A stretch of DNA of 64,000 nt from Dorea sp. AM10-31 (GCF_003435815.1 NZ_QTUV01000010.1:20712-84711), one strand, 5' to 3'; numbered from the stretch's first letter, positions 28,876 to 38,515 are shown. Notes: generated by a model not told the origin, from the letters alone. Numbers and translations are program-made.

Positions 28876-29976
28876 TTATCTTACCATTGTTGACACATTC
28901 AGCACAAGTCCCATTTCTGCAAGAAGAAACACGATCGACGTTCCCCCATAGCTGACAAACGGCAATGTAATCCCTGTATTTGGAATCGCATTGGTGACAA
29001 CAGCAATATTCAGTATGACCTGAATCATCAGATGTGCCATCGCACCCGACACAATCAGCGCGCCAAACAGATCCTTCGCATGCACCGCAATCACAAAAAA
29101 GCGCCACAATAACAGTAAAAATAAAAAAATCAAAAAGCCGGCGCCTGCCAGCCCAAATTCCTCACAAATGATAGAAAAAATCATGTCATTCTGCGCCTCC
29201 GGAACAAACCCAAGTTTCTGGATTCCTCTGCCAAGCCCTCTGCCGAACAGTCCTCCGGAACCGATTGCATACAGTCCCTGCACTGTCTGATATCCTTTGG
29301 CAAACTGCTCTGGATTACGCCAGATCAGAAGGCGCTCCAGGCGATAGCTCTCAAGCATGAGAAATACCGTCATAAATCCTGTCCCGATCACTCCCATCCA
29401 GATGAACTGTACATATTTCGGACTTGCCACAAATACAAGGATCACTCCGATTCCAAGAATGATGATCGCTGTACTCAGATTACTTGCTCCGACCAGCCCT
29501 ACAATTGGCAGGATACAGAACAGTACCTTGAATAATATCGTAATCTTCTCTATTTTCTTAGCATTTTTATTTACCATCCATGCAAGAAATAAAATCAGTG
29601 CGACCTTGGCATATTCAGAAGGCTGAAACGAAAAAGGGCCCAAAGACAACCATCTTTTGGACCCATTGTATTCTTCTCCTGCTAAAAGGACTAAAACGGA
29701 AAGAGCCACCGCTCCCACATAGCCAGCTACAGCAGCATATTTCCAGATATGATAATCAATACCTGCTACCAGATACATCACCGCCAGTCCCAGTGCTGTT
29801 GCAAATAATTGCTTTTTCAGATAGTACATGGCATCGTGAAACTTCACTTCGCCATTATAGACACTTGTACTGTACAGGATCACAAGTCCCGCCAGAATTA
29901 AAAGCATCAGCACAACCAGCAGTGTCAGATCATATTTTTTCACTCTTACCTTGAACGTGGTCAAACTATTTTGCAC
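28876..29976 (-). CDS. ftsW: septal peptidoglycan polymerase FtsW (SEDS family)
   Basis: SEDS-family glycosyltransferase that polymerises lipid II at the septum together with a class B PBP. The 366 residues have about ten transmembrane helices. The segments GSKRWLSLGPFSFQPSEYAK and PNTGITLPFVSYGGTS are family signatures. It lies 3 bp after murD. murG, which often follows ftsW, is absent here. A second SEDS gene lies at 39458. Confidence 0.94.
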   Translation of the reverse strand: MQNSLTTFKVRVKKYDLTLLVVLMLLILAGLVILYSTSVYNGEVKFHDAMYYLKKQLFATALGLAVMYLVAGIDYHIWKYAAVAGYVGAVALSVLVLLAGEEYNGSKRWLSLGPFSFQPSEYAKVALILFLAWMVNKNAKKIEKITILFKVLFCILPIVGLVGASNLSTAIIILGIGVILVFVASPKYVQFIWMGVIGTGFMTVFLMLESYRLERLLIWRNPEQFAKGYQTVQGLYAIGSGGLFGRGLGRGIQKLGFVPEAQNDMIFSIICEEFGLAGAGFLIFLFLLLLWRFFVIAVHAKDLFGALIVSGAMAHLMIQVILNIAVVTNAIPNTGITLPFVSYGGTSIVFLLAEMGLVLNVSTMVR

Positions 29977-29979
29977 TCC

Positions 29980-31332
29980 TTATAAGGAATTTACAATTCT
30001 TTTAAATTCATCTCCACGTACTTCATAATTCGGGAACATTCCCCAACTTGCACATGCCGGTGACAGAAGCACTGCCTCTCCACTCTCGGCTGTCTTTGCT
30101 GCAAGAAGGACTGCCTCTTCAAAAGTATCTGCAAACACATAATCATGGAAACCACATTTTTCTGCATCTGCAGCAATCTTTTCCTTCGTTGCGCCAATCA
30201 GGATCAGTTTCTTAACCTTTCCATCAAATGCATTGATCCACTCTGTAAACTCGGAGCCTTTGTCATATCCTCCGCCAAGCAGCACCGTTCTGCGGTTCAT
30301 TGCCTGGATTCCTTTGATCGCAGCATCTGGATTGGTTCCTTTGGAATCATTATAATAAACAACACCGTTCTTTTCTGTTACATATTCGATACGATGTTCT
30401 ACACCTTTAAATGCACGGATCACTTTGCGGATAATATCCATCGGCACACCATATACTGCTGCCATCGCAACAGCCGCCATATAATTCTCATAATTGTGCA
30501 TACCGAGAAGCTGTAATTCATCTACATTGCATACAAGCACTTCTTCCGGGTTCTTATAAATCATATTCCCGTTATCCAGATATATTCCTTTTTCCAACTT
30601 CTGTCTGCTGCTGAAATAAATCACCTGTGCATCTATATGTTCTCCGAACTCTCTCGTTCTCTCGTCCTCGTAGTTCAGGATACAGTAATCTTCTGCTGTC
30701 TGGTTCTTTGCAATATTCTTCTTTGCATTCACATATGCTTCCATCGTGTGATGACGATTCAGATGATCCGGTGTAAAGTTAAGGATCGCGCTGACCTTCG
30801 GACGGAATGTTACGATGCTCTCAAGCTGGAAACTGCTCATCTCTGCAACTGCAACTGCATCTTCTTCCATCTGTCTTGCTGCCACAGTATACGGATTACC
30901 GATATTACCTACAACATATGTATGCTCTTTGTATGCTTTCATGATCTCACCGAGAAGCGTTGTTGTTGTCGTCTTACCGTTCGTACCGGTAATTGCTAGC
31001 ACATCACCTTTTCCAAATGCATACGCAAGCTCTACTTCACCGATCACAGCAACCTTCTTATCACGCATTGCATTTACAACCGGAAGGTCTGTTGGTACTC
31101 CTGGGCTCAACACTGCAATATCTAATGTATCAATCAGTTTCTCCGGAAATTCACCAAGGATAATCTCTGCTTTTACTCCATCCCCAAGCTGTTCTTTCAT
31201 AGCAACTTTATCCAACTTGTCATTTCCATCGTAAAGAATAACCTCTGCTCCATGATCTTCCAATAATTTTACAGCTCCGATTCCGCTGATACCGGAACCG
31301 AATACCAGTACTTTCTTTCCTGTTACTTCCAT
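29980..31332 (-). CDS. murD: UDP-N-acetylmuramoylalanine-D-glutamate ligase
   Basis: Adds D-glutamate to UDP-MurNAc-L-Ala in the cytoplasm. The 450 residues match the family. The ATP loop GTNGKTTTTTLLGEI is near residue 116, with the central HLNRHHTMEAYVNAKK and C-terminal YYNDSKGTNPDAA signatures. It follows mraY with a 9-bp gap in the dcw cluster. Confidence 0.97.
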   Translation of the reverse strand: MEVTGKKVLVFGSGISGIGAVKLLEDHGAEVILYDGNDKLDKVAMKEQLGDGVKAEIILGEFPEKLIDTLDIAVLSPGVPTDLPVVNAMRDKKVAVIGEVELAYAFGKGDVLAITGTNGKTTTTTLLGEIMKAYKEHTYVVGNIGNPYTVAARQMEEDAVAVAEMSSFQLESIVTFRPKVSAILNFTPDHLNRHHTMEAYVNAKKNIAKNQTAEDYCILNYEDERTREFGEHIDAQVIYFSSRQKLEKGIYLDNGNMIYKNPEEVLVCNVDELQLLGMHNYENYMAAVAMAAVYGVPMDIIRKVIRAFKGVEHRIEYVTEKNGVVYYNDSKGTNPDAAIKGIQAMNRRTVLLGGGYDKGSEFTEWINAFDGKVKKLILIGATKEKIAADAEKCGFHDYVFADTFEEAVLLAAKTAESGEAVLLSPACASWGMFPNYEVRGDEFKRIVNSL

Positions 31333-31341
31333 TTTCTCCTC

Positions 31342-32298
31342 CTACATTGCCATAAGCGCTACGAGACACAACAGAGCCGTAATAATTGAAAATACTGCGA
31401 CCACACGCGTTTCTGACCATCCACACAGCTCAAAATGATGATGGATCGGCGCCATTTTAAAAATACGTTTTCCTCCGGTTTTCTTAAAATATGTGACTTG
31501 GATCATAACCGATAATACTTCTACCAGATAGATCAGTCCTACGATCAGGATAAAGATCGGCATCTGAAGCATATAAGCTGTTGAAGCCACAAAACCGCCA
31601 AGGGCAAGAGATCCTGTATCTCCCATAAATACACTTGCCGGATATACATTAAATAATAAAAATCCAAGCAGCGCACCAACAACTGCACATGTTACAGGTT
31701 CGATTCCACTTTTCGTTCCGATCGCAACAACCGTAAAAAATGTTGCAACAAGAACGGTTACGCTGGATGCCAGTCCATCCAGACCGTCAGTGAAATTGAC
31801 ACCGTTTACTGTGCCGATCACAGCGAAAAACATCAGGACAATTGCCAGCCATCCGATATCCAGATATTTTCCTCCGGAGAACGGAATGAGCATTTTCAGA
31901 GATACATCCGTGAATTTTACCACATAAAATGCGAAGATTGCAGTAACTACGATCTGTAATGCCATCTTCTGTTTTGGATATAGACCATCGGAACGCTTCA
32001 TCACAACTTTCAAATAATCATCCAGAAAACCGATCAGACCAAAGCCAACTGTCACAAACAGGATTGGGATGATCTTCGGATAATCTTTGATATAAAAGAT
32101 TGAAGTAAGTACCACACTCAAAAGGATGATCACTCCGCCCATGGACGGGGTTCCTGCCTTCTTCAGATGGGACTTCACACCATCTTCCCTCTCTGTCTGA
32201 TTCATCTTCAATTTTCGCAGTACCGGAATAATGATCGGTCCCAGAATCGCACTGAATGCAAAGGCAATCAATACCGGCATAAATACTGTATAATTCAT
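31342..32298 (-). CDS. mraY: phospho-MurNAc-pentapeptide transferase
   Basis: Transfers phospho-MurNAc-pentapeptide to undecaprenyl phosphate to give lipid I. The 318-residue membrane protein has about ten helices and the catalytic segments GFLDDYLKV, NFTDGLDGLA and APIHHHFELCG. It is in the standard position before murD. Confidence 0.97.
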   Translation of the reverse strand: MNYTVFMPVLIAFAFSAILGPIIIPVLRKLKMNQTEREDGVKSHLKKAGTPSMGGVIILLSVVLTSIFYIKDYPKIIPILFVTVGFGLIGFLDDYLKVVMKRSDGLYPKQKMALQIVVTAIFAFYVVKFTDVSLKMLIPFSGGKYLDIGWLAIVLMFFAVIGTVNGVNFTDGLDGLASSVTVLVATFFTVVAIGTKSGIEPVTCAVVGALLGFLLFNVYPASVFMGDTGSLALGGFVASTAYMLQMPIFILIVGLIYLVEVLSVMIQVTYFKKTGGKRIFKMAPIHHHFELCGWSETRVVAVFSIITALLCLVALMAM

Positions 32299-32363
32299 AA
32301 TCCACCTCTTTTATCTTTTTGTCAGACTGTTAAGTCCTCGACGAACCTAGTATACTTCATTTC

Positions 32364-34085
32364 CTACTCTTTTTCAATGCCAAGATACGGGAATGTCTCC
32401 CGAAAAATGTTTCCGATCACCGGAGCTGCAATCGTTCCCCCGTAATAGATCCCTTTCGGATTATAGATCACACACATGCCCAGAACCTGTGGATTTTCTG
32501 CCGGAGCTAATCCTATAAAGGAAGAAATATATTTTCCGGCACTTCTTGGCAAAGTCTGGGAAGTCGCTGTTTTGCCCCCAATATGATATCCTTTTACATA
32601 TGCCTTTTTCCCAGAGCCTTTTGCCACCACTCCTTCCAGCAGTTCCTGCATGGTCTCTGAAGTCTTCGCTGAGAGAATTCTCTTCTTTCTTCCATAAGAA
32701 AAGACTTCCGTCTTCTTTTTCTCCGAATCTGTAACTTCTACTCCAAAATGAGGTGTAATTCTCTTTCCTCCATTTATAAGAGAACTGACCGTTGCTGCCA
32801 TCTGCATCGGTGTAACCTGAAAAGACTGTCCAAAACTCATAGTTGCAAGTTCTACCTGTCCTACACGATTTTTCTTATGCAGGATTGTTCCAGCTTCTCC
32901 CGGCAGATCCACACCGGTTGGTGAAAGCAGTCCAAACTTCTGGAAATATTTATAGAAATCATTTACTCCAAGTCTGAGTCCGATGTCAATAAATACCGGA
33001 TTACAGGAATTCTGAATCCCTTCCACAAAATTTTCCGCACCGTGTCCTCCCACTTTATGGCAGCGGATTTTCCGGTCTTCCACAACTTTATAACCCGGGC
33101 AATGAAAACGATCCGAAAGCTTTACCACTCCTTCTTCCAGGCATGCCGATGCCGTAATGATCTTAAATGTAGAACCCGGCTCATATGTATCACTGATACA
33201 TTCATTACGCCACATCCGGTTAAGTGCATCCTGCTCTTCTTCCGGTGTCAGATTTTTCTTTTCTTCACCTGGAAGCGAAAAAGGATCATTCAGATCAAAT
33301 TCCGGTACATTAACCATTGCAAATATTTCTCCATTCTGCGGATTCATAAGCAGTATTGCAACTTTTTCCGCCTGTTTTTCTTCCATGACTTTTTCTGCCA
33401 TCTGCTCTGCATATTTTTGAAGATTTGCATCCAGGCTGATTTTCAGTGTGTCGCCTTTTACCGGTTCTTTTCGTCCTTCTGCTTCTTCGTCCAGTTCTAT
33501 TCCTCTCGCATCTGTGATTGTCAAAATCTGCCCATTTATCCCTTTTAAATAATCTTCATACTGCACTTCCAGGCCAATAATTCCCTGATTATCCCCTCCT
33601 GTAAATCCAAGAACCTTTGATGCAAGTTTTCCATAAGGATAATATCGTTTAAAATCTTCGTCTACCTTAACACCATCCAGCCCAAGATTTCGAATTTTAT
33701 CTCCCGTCTTTTTCTCTACATTTGACGCAATCCTCTCCATAGATGATATTTTTTTCACTTTTTTTCTCACCTGCGCTTCTTCCATGTGAAGTGCTTTTGT
33801 CAATATTTTAATTACCTTTTCCGAATCTTTCAGTTGACTGTGTATTACAGAAATTGTGCAGACTGTCCGGTTTGTTGCTAGGATTTTTCCATTCCGGTCA
33901 ACGATTTCTCCTCTTGCAGCTTTAATATCGCGCTCTCTTTCATGTAACTGCTGTGCTTTCTTTTGATATTCTTCTGCGCGGAAGATCATCAGCCACGCAA
34001 GTCTTCCGAACAACAGAATAAGCAGGATGAGCGCGCAGGAGAATACAAAAAATATTTTCTTCTTATTATATGTTCTGTTCTTCAA
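32364..34085 (-). CDS. class B penicillin-binding protein with altered KTG motif
   Basis: A 573-residue transpeptidase with one N-terminal membrane helix, a PBP dimerisation domain and a transpeptidase domain. The catalytic SxxK is STFK (in EPGSTFKI) and the SxN is SCN, but the third motif reads KTA (GGKTATSQ) instead of KTG; the neighbouring paralogue keeps KTGTAE. The frame opens with a GTG at 34100, but a TTG at 34085 gives a typical MKNRTYNKKK start with GAGG upstream. It may be an SpoVD-type or divisome PBP. It has no PASTA domains. A terminator-like hairpin overlaps its start region. Confidence 0.88.
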   Translation of the reverse strand: MKNRTYNKKKIFFVFSCALILLILLFGRLAWLMIFRAEEYQKKAQQLHERERDIKAARGEIVDRNGKILATNRTVCTISVIHSQLKDSEKVIKILTKALHMEEAQVRKKVKKISSMERIASNVEKKTGDKIRNLGLDGVKVDEDFKRYYPYGKLASKVLGFTGGDNQGIIGLEVQYEDYLKGINGQILTITDARGIELDEEAEGRKEPVKGDTLKISLDANLQKYAEQMAEKVMEEKQAEKVAILLMNPQNGEIFAMVNVPEFDLNDPFSLPGEEKKNLTPEEEQDALNRMWRNECISDTYEPGSTFKIITASACLEEGVVKLSDRFHCPGYKVVEDRKIRCHKVGGHGAENFVEGIQNSCNPVFIDIGLRLGVNDFYKYFQKFGLLSPTGVDLPGEAGTILHKKNRVGQVELATMSFGQSFQVTPMQMAATVSSLINGGKRITPHFGVEVTDSEKKKTEVFSYGRKKRILSAKTSETMQELLEGVVAKGSGKKAYVKGYHIGGKTATSQTLPRSAGKYISSFIGLAPAENPQVLGMCVIYNPKGIYYGGTIAAPVIGNIFRETFPYLGIEKE

Positions 34086-34086
34086 A

Positions 34087-34139
34087 CAAAAAAACCTCAC
34101 ACAAGCTTTGTAATAATCTATTACTGCTTATGTAAGGTT
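34087..34139 (-). terminator. hairpin between the two PBP genes, covering the downstream ribosome-binding site
   Basis: The minus strand pairs AACCTtACAtAAGC with GCTTgTGTgAGGTT around a partly paired loop and is followed by seven Ts. It fits a rho-independent terminator for the upstream PBP. The right arm includes the GAGG ribosome-binding site of the next PBP gene. Confidence 0.75.
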
Positions 34140-34145
34140 ATTCTG

Positions 34146-35987
34146 TTAATTCTTGCTGTCTGAGATTTTTTCCACTCCCAGATACGGAAGAATCTCTTTC
34201 ATAATATCTGCTGAGAGCTGGGTTGCCAGTCCGCTATTCGCCTGGTCACTGACGTTTGGTTCATTGATCACAACATAGACAACAACCTGCGGATTTTTCT
34301 GCGGTGCATATCCGATAAAAGATACAAGATATTTTCCATTCCTTCTTGGGAGTTTCTCCGCTGTACCAGTCTTTCCGCCCACATCGTATCCCTTAACGGC
34401 TGCCGTCTTTCCGGTTCCGTTTGTAACTACGCCGCGCATGTAATCTTTCACTACATCGCAGGTCTCCTGGGAAATCGTTTTCCGTACAAGCACCGGATCC
34501 TTGCTCTCTGTCACATTTCCATTTTCATCTTTGATCTGTCTTACAACATGCGGTCTGTAATAACTGCCGCCATTGATCAGAGAACTGAATGAAGCTGCAA
34601 GCTGAGTCATTGTTACGTTGAAATTCTGTCCAAAAGCATTAGTTGCAAGACTGGCAGAATCCATTTTCTCCGGTGAATACAAAAGGCCTTCTGTACTTGC
34701 CTCACCCGGAAGATCTATGCCCGTCGATGTGCCAAATCCAAACAGCTTTTGATAACGGCTGAATTCGTCTTTCCCGATCTGCGCGCCGATCCGCATCATT
34801 GCAACGTTACAGGAATTTTCAAGTGTCTGCTTAAGTGTCTGCATTCCATGTCCATTACGATGACTGCAGTGGATATCGTGTCCGCCTACTCTGAGTACAC
34901 CGGTACAGTTATAACTTTCATTTCCTGTCAATACACCCAGTTCCAGTCCCGTTGCAACCGTAAATGGTTTGATCGTTGATCCTGGTTCATAAGTATCTGT
35001 CACACAAAAATTCTTCCACAGCGCGTTAAGTGTCTCGATCTTCTCTTTATCCGTCATCTTTGCAAGTTCATTTTTTGTATAATATGCTGACAGATCTCTC
35101 GGCTTATTCAGATTGTAATTCGGATAAGATGCTTCCGCAAGAATCTCTCCGTTATTTGGATTCATTACAATGACTGCCGTATCCTCACTTCCGGTTCCTT
35201 TTCTTGCTTCATTCTGATGTTTTTTATTAAACGCCAGAATATGCTTCTCAACTATACTCTGTACCTGCAAATCAATTGTAGAGACAACTGTCTTTCCATT
35301 GACCGGCTCTTTTACGGTCTGTTCAAAAGTAGAGGTTGTATCCTGATAGCCATATTCTCTTCCATCCGTACCATTCAGGACTTCGTTATAAGATGCTTCA
35401 ATTCCATTGCTTCCTATGTTTCCATCTACGGTAAACCCAAGTGTATCGCTTGCCAGTGAGTTATACGGATATTTCCGTTCATAATCTTCCTCAAGCCAGA
35501 TTCCCTGTACATTCGAATACTTCTCACTGTTCTTCATTATGTTGAATTTTTTCGCTTCTTTATAGCCGATTCCTTTTTTCAGAACGTTATAACGCCCGGA
35601 CGGGTTGGTCTTCATCAGTTTTCGGATATCTTCTTCCTTAATATCAAAATATTTCTTCAACGCTTCAATGGTCGGTTCTATATAATCGTCCTTACTGAGC
35701 ATTGCCTTCATGTCCAGAATAACATTATAAATACGTTCACTTGTCGCCATCTTGGTTCCATTACGGTCTACGATATCTCCTCGTTTAAACGGGATTGTAC
35801 GGCTGTCATACTGTTGCTGGTCCAGCACCACTTTTGTATATTTGTCACCATTTGATGCATTAATATAAGTAATCCGGCCTGCAAGAAAAACAAAAGCCAG
35901 TACAAATCCCATAAAGAGCATGACTAGCTTTTTTTGCATGGCCTTATTAAATTTCCTTTTAAAAGGATTTCTCTTTCTTCTTGCCAT
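34146..35987 (-). CDS. class B penicillin-binding protein (FtsI/SpoVD type)
   Basis: Septal transpeptidase partner of FtsW. The 613 residues show a basic N-terminus, one transmembrane helix, the dimerisation domain (IVDRNGTKMATSERIYNV) and a transpeptidase domain with SxxK as STIK, SxN as SCN and an intact KTGTAE. There are no PASTA repeats, which argues for a vegetative FtsI/PBP2B-like role, though SpoVD is not excluded. It follows ftsL-like with a 15-bp gap. Confidence 0.93.
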   Translation of the reverse strand: MARRKRNPFKRKFNKAMQKKLVMLFMGFVLAFVFLAGRITYINASNGDKYTKVVLDQQQYDSRTIPFKRGDIVDRNGTKMATSERIYNVILDMKAMLSKDDYIEPTIEALKKYFDIKEEDIRKLMKTNPSGRYNVLKKGIGYKEAKKFNIMKNSEKYSNVQGIWLEEDYERKYPYNSLASDTLGFTVDGNIGSNGIEASYNEVLNGTDGREYGYQDTTSTFEQTVKEPVNGKTVVSTIDLQVQSIVEKHILAFNKKHQNEARKGTGSEDTAVIVMNPNNGEILAEASYPNYNLNKPRDLSAYYTKNELAKMTDKEKIETLNALWKNFCVTDTYEPGSTIKPFTVATGLELGVLTGNESYNCTGVLRVGGHDIHCSHRNGHGMQTLKQTLENSCNVAMMRIGAQIGKDEFSRYQKLFGFGTSTGIDLPGEASTEGLLYSPEKMDSASLATNAFGQNFNVTMTQLAASFSSLINGGSYYRPHVVRQIKDENGNVTESKDPVLVRKTISQETCDVVKDYMRGVVTNGTGKTAAVKGYDVGGKTGTAEKLPRRNGKYLVSFIGYAPQKNPQVVVYVVINEPNVSDQANSGLATQLSADIMKEILPYLGVEKISDSKN

Positions 35988-36002
35988 TTATTTCTTCACC
36001 TG

Positions 36003-36527
36003 TTATTTACTTTTTTTCGTCTGTACTTTTGTAAGTGCACCTTCCTTTGGAATGCTTTCATATTGCTTTACATAATCCAGAGAAGGTTTTTTATATTCCA
36101 CGACCTGAGAATCGGAAGCATCTACCATGCCAAGGTCTTTCTTAGCCTTTTTACGCACTTCGTCCAGATTCACAGAATCCACGATTGCATTGTATCTGGT
36201 CGTATTCTCTTCTTTCAGAGTTGCCAGTTCTTCTTCCATCGCTGAAATCTTTTTTGCGTGGCTCATATTTGCTGACTGCAAATTAACATACTTGATACAT
36301 ACAAGCAGCATGGCGATTGCTGCAACCGCCATGAATACAACATATCCTCTGTTCATTCGCAGAGCCTGTCTGCGGTTTTTCTTTACCTGTCTGCTTGTCC
36401 TTTTCTTTTTGGGTTCCTGCGCGCGTCTTTCCGGTTCGTATGCCGGTTGTCTTACAACATTACCGTAAACATAAGACGCTCTTTGTACATTCTGTCTTCT
36501 TCTTGTTGTCATCTGTCTGTATGCCAT
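36003..36527 (-). CDS. FtsL-like divisome protein
   Basis: A 174-residue single-pass membrane protein: a long basic cytoplasmic N-terminus, one helix (YVVFMAVAAIAMLLVCIKYV, about residues 62-81), then a coiled coil (AMEEELATLKEEN) and the DLGMVDASDSQVVEY segment typical of FtsL/DivIC proteins. Position between rsmH and the PBP gene is the normal ftsL slot. The N-terminal tail is longer than in most FtsL proteins. Confidence 0.85.
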   Translation of the reverse strand: MAYRQMTTRRRQNVQRASYVYGNVVRQPAYEPERRAQEPKKKRTSRQVKKNRRQALRMNRGYVVFMAVAAIAMLLVCIKYVNLQSANMSHAKKISAMEEELATLKEENTTRYNAIVDSVNLDEVRKKAKKDLGMVDASDSQVVEYKKPSLDYVKQYESIPKEGALTKVQTKKSK

Positions 36528-36572
36528 GCGCGCTCACCCCTTTCCCACTTTTAATTATTACATACTCATGTG

Positions 36573-37508
36573 TCAGCTCCGCTCAAAAATACGAAGCTTT
36601 GCGCTCTTTGCACGACTGTTTTCTTCCATCTCTTCCTTGCTCGGAAGGATTGGTTTTCTAGTGATAATACTCCCTTTTGATATTTTCCCGCATACACATA
36701 CAGGAAAATCGCTTGGACATGTGCATGGATTTTCATTCTTACGAAATGCACTTTTCACGATCCGGTCTTCCAGTGAGTGGAATGTAATGATGCACAGTCT
36801 GCCCCCTGGATTCAACAAATCAATCATAGCGTCCAATGATTTTTTTAGCACTTCCAGCTCCTGGTTCAATTCAATACGAATTGCCTGGAAGGTTCTTTTT
36901 GCCGGATGTCCGGACTTCTTCTGAAACTTCATCGGGATTGATGCACGTATGATCTCTGTCAGTTGTCCCGTTGTCTCAATCGGTGCTTTCTGACGCGCAG
37001 CCACAATATGCTTTGCAATGTTCTTGGCAAACTTATCTTCGCCATAATCACGGATCACACGATAAAGTTCCCGTTCTTCATAGTCATTGACGATGTCTCT
37101 CGCTGTCATCTTCTGACGTCTGTCCATCCGCATATCGAGAGGTGCATCTTCGCGATAAGAGAATCCCCGCTCTGCCGTATCTAACTGATAAGATGATACG
37201 CCCAGATCGAGCACGATCCCATCGACCTTGTCAATGCCTAACTTACCTAGCTGTGACTTCATATCACAATAGTTACTTCTTACTATTATGACTTTCTCTC
37301 CGAAGTCTTTTAAGCGAATCCCGGCTGCTTCAATTGCAGCGGCATCCTGGTCTATTCCTATAATACTCCCCTTGTCACTGAGACGTCTTGCCACTTCACT
37401 GGCATGTCCGCCTCCACCGAGCGTTCCATCTACATAGATGCCGTCCGGTTTAATCTTTAATCCATCAATTGTTTCTTTTAATAATACTGATTTGTGTACG
37501 AATTCCAT
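36573..37508 (-). CDS. rsmH: 16S rRNA (cytosine1402-N4)-methyltransferase
   Basis: SAM-dependent methyltransferase that modifies C1402 in the ribosomal P site. The 311 residues include the SAM-binding segment [15 protein letters not shown] near residue 27, [15 protein letters not shown] and the late signature [12 protein letters not shown]. It lies between mraZ and ftsL as in most bacteria. Confidence 0.97.
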   Translation of the reverse strand: MEFVHKSVLLKETIDGLKIKPDGIYVDGTLGGGGHASEVARRLSDKGSIIGIDQDAAAIEAAGIRLKDFGEKVIIVRSNYCDMKSQLGKLGIDKVDGIVLDLGVSSYQLDTAERGFSYREDAPLDMRMDRRQKMTARDIVNDYEERELYRVIRDYGEDKFAKNIAKHIVAARQKAPIETTGQLTEIIRASIPMKFQKKSGHPAKRTFQAIRIELNQELEVLKKSLDAMIDLLNPGGRLCIITFHSLEDRIVKSAFRKNENPCTCPSDFPVCVCGKISKGSIITRKPILPSKEEMEENSRAKSAKLRIFERS

Positions 37509-37519
37509 ATCTTCTCCCT

Positions 37520-37969
37520 CTAGATACTGAACCCGCTTGCTTCCATATCGGATGCAATATCCTCAATATTCATTTCCACCTCAGCATTCTTAGCTTCCCA
37601 TTTTGCCTTATCCCAGATCTCGGCACGCTTCCCCATGCCGACAAATACAACTTCTTTTCCTAGTCCGGCGAAGTCTCTGAGTGGGGCTGAAATAAGAGTT
37701 CTGCCTTGTTTGTCAAGGTCGCCATCAATTGCACTTCCCTGGAAGAAATATGCAAATGCGCGGGCTTTTTTGTCTGTGGTCGTCGGTAAGTTGTTCAGTT
37801 TCTCTTCAAAAGCGATCCATTCTGCTTCCGGGTATACATACAGGCAGTTTTCCATTCCTTTTGTTATGACGAAATGCTCCCCTAAATCGTCACGGAACTT
37901 AGCCGGAATGATCAGTCGCCCTTTGGCGTCTATGTTATGACTGTATTCTCCTTTTAATCCCCTTAGCAT
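37520..37969 (-). CDS. mraZ: transcriptional regulator MraZ
   Basis: First gene of the division cluster and a DNA-binding repressor of its own operon in other bacteria. The 149 residues contain two tandem AbrB-like SpoVT folds ([20 protein letters not shown] and the later [18 protein letters not shown]). The ORF extends to 38044 through the operator, but GAAGGTGAG selects the ATG at 37969 with the standard [14 protein letters not shown] start. Upstream lie its repeat operator and a strong promoter. Confidence 0.95.
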   Translation of the reverse strand: MLRGLKGEYSHNIDAKGRLIIPAKFRDDLGEHFVITKGMENCLYVYPEAEWIAFEEKLNNLPTTTDKKARAFAYFFQGSAIDGDLDKQGRTLISAPLRDFAGLGKEVVFVGMGKRAEIWDKAKWEAKNAEVEMNIEDIASDMEASGFSI

Positions 37970-37990
37970 AATGAACTCACCTTCTTTCAA

Positions 37991-38045
37991 AGTGGTCCAC
38001 CACTTTCGCACCACTTTTCTCCACTTCTCACCACTTTCTACCACT
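37991..38045 (-). promoter_or_regulatory. MraZ box array
   Basis: On the minus strand AGTGG occurs five times, at plus positions 38000, 38011, 38021, 38031 and 38041, a period of 10-11 bases. A sixth inverted copy at 37991 makes a palindrome AAAGTGGTccACCACTTT. The array lies just downstream of the promoter and 22-76 bp before mraZ, as expected for autorepression by MraZ. Confidence 0.88.
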
Positions 38046-38052
38046 TGAACTA

Positions 38053-38081
38053 ATTGTAAAACACTTTTTCAGTGATTTCAA
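38053..38081 (-). promoter_or_regulatory. sigma-A promoter of the mraZ/dcw operon
   Basis: TTGAAA (38076-38081) and TACAAT (38053-38058) on the minus strand are separated by exactly 17 bases. The start point would fall near 38046, at the edge of the MraZ boxes. Confidence 0.85.
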
Positions 38082-38144
38082 GCCTTTTTTGTGTGTTTTT
38101 TGTGAAATCAACATAGAATGTGACTTGACTCATTATATACATAT

Positions 38145-38194
38145 AAAGAGAGTTGACACTCGCAAGCCTACGCTTTTGAACATCAACTCTCTTT
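38145..38194. terminator. perfect 12-bp inverted repeat, possible terminator
   Basis: AAAGAGAGTTGA at 38145 pairs perfectly with TCAACTCTCTTT at 38183 across a 26-base loop. It lies just past the gene at 38212. The T-run is short, so termination strength is uncertain. Confidence 0.65.
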
Positions 38195-38211
38195 GATTCT
38201 TATTATTTATT

Positions 38212-38457
38212 TTATTCTTCTGCTTTATCCAGATTGCTCTGAAAATTCTGCAAAGCACTGTAATCAATCTCTACTTCCGGTCTTGACTGCTTCGCTTCAT
38301 AAGTATGATACGCCGAATAAGTAATCCAGCCAAGTAAGATCACTCCTACAAATACTACCAGACACTTGCGCATCAGATTATATAATCTGTGCTTCCGGCG
38401 TAATCTTCGCCGGTTTGCTTTTTCTTCTTTATAATTATCAACTTTGGTCTGACTCAT
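38212..38457 (-). CDS. small single-pass membrane protein, unknown
   Basis: An 81-residue protein with a very basic cytoplasmic N-terminus (RRRLRRKHR), one transmembrane helix at about residues 33-52 and a short acidic tail outside. The charge pattern resembles small divisome or signal proteins, but no family is recognised. It lies between degV and the mraZ promoter and ends at a 12-bp inverted repeat. Confidence 0.65.
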   Translation of the reverse strand: MSQTKVDNYKEEKANRRRLRRKHRLYNLMRKCLVVFVGVILLGWITYSAYHTYEAKQSRPEVEIDYSALQNFQSNLDKAEE

Positions 38458-38515
38458 CAGGTATCTGTCTCCTTCTTATCGAATAACTACCGTTATTCTA
38501 TCACACCTTTCCGGA

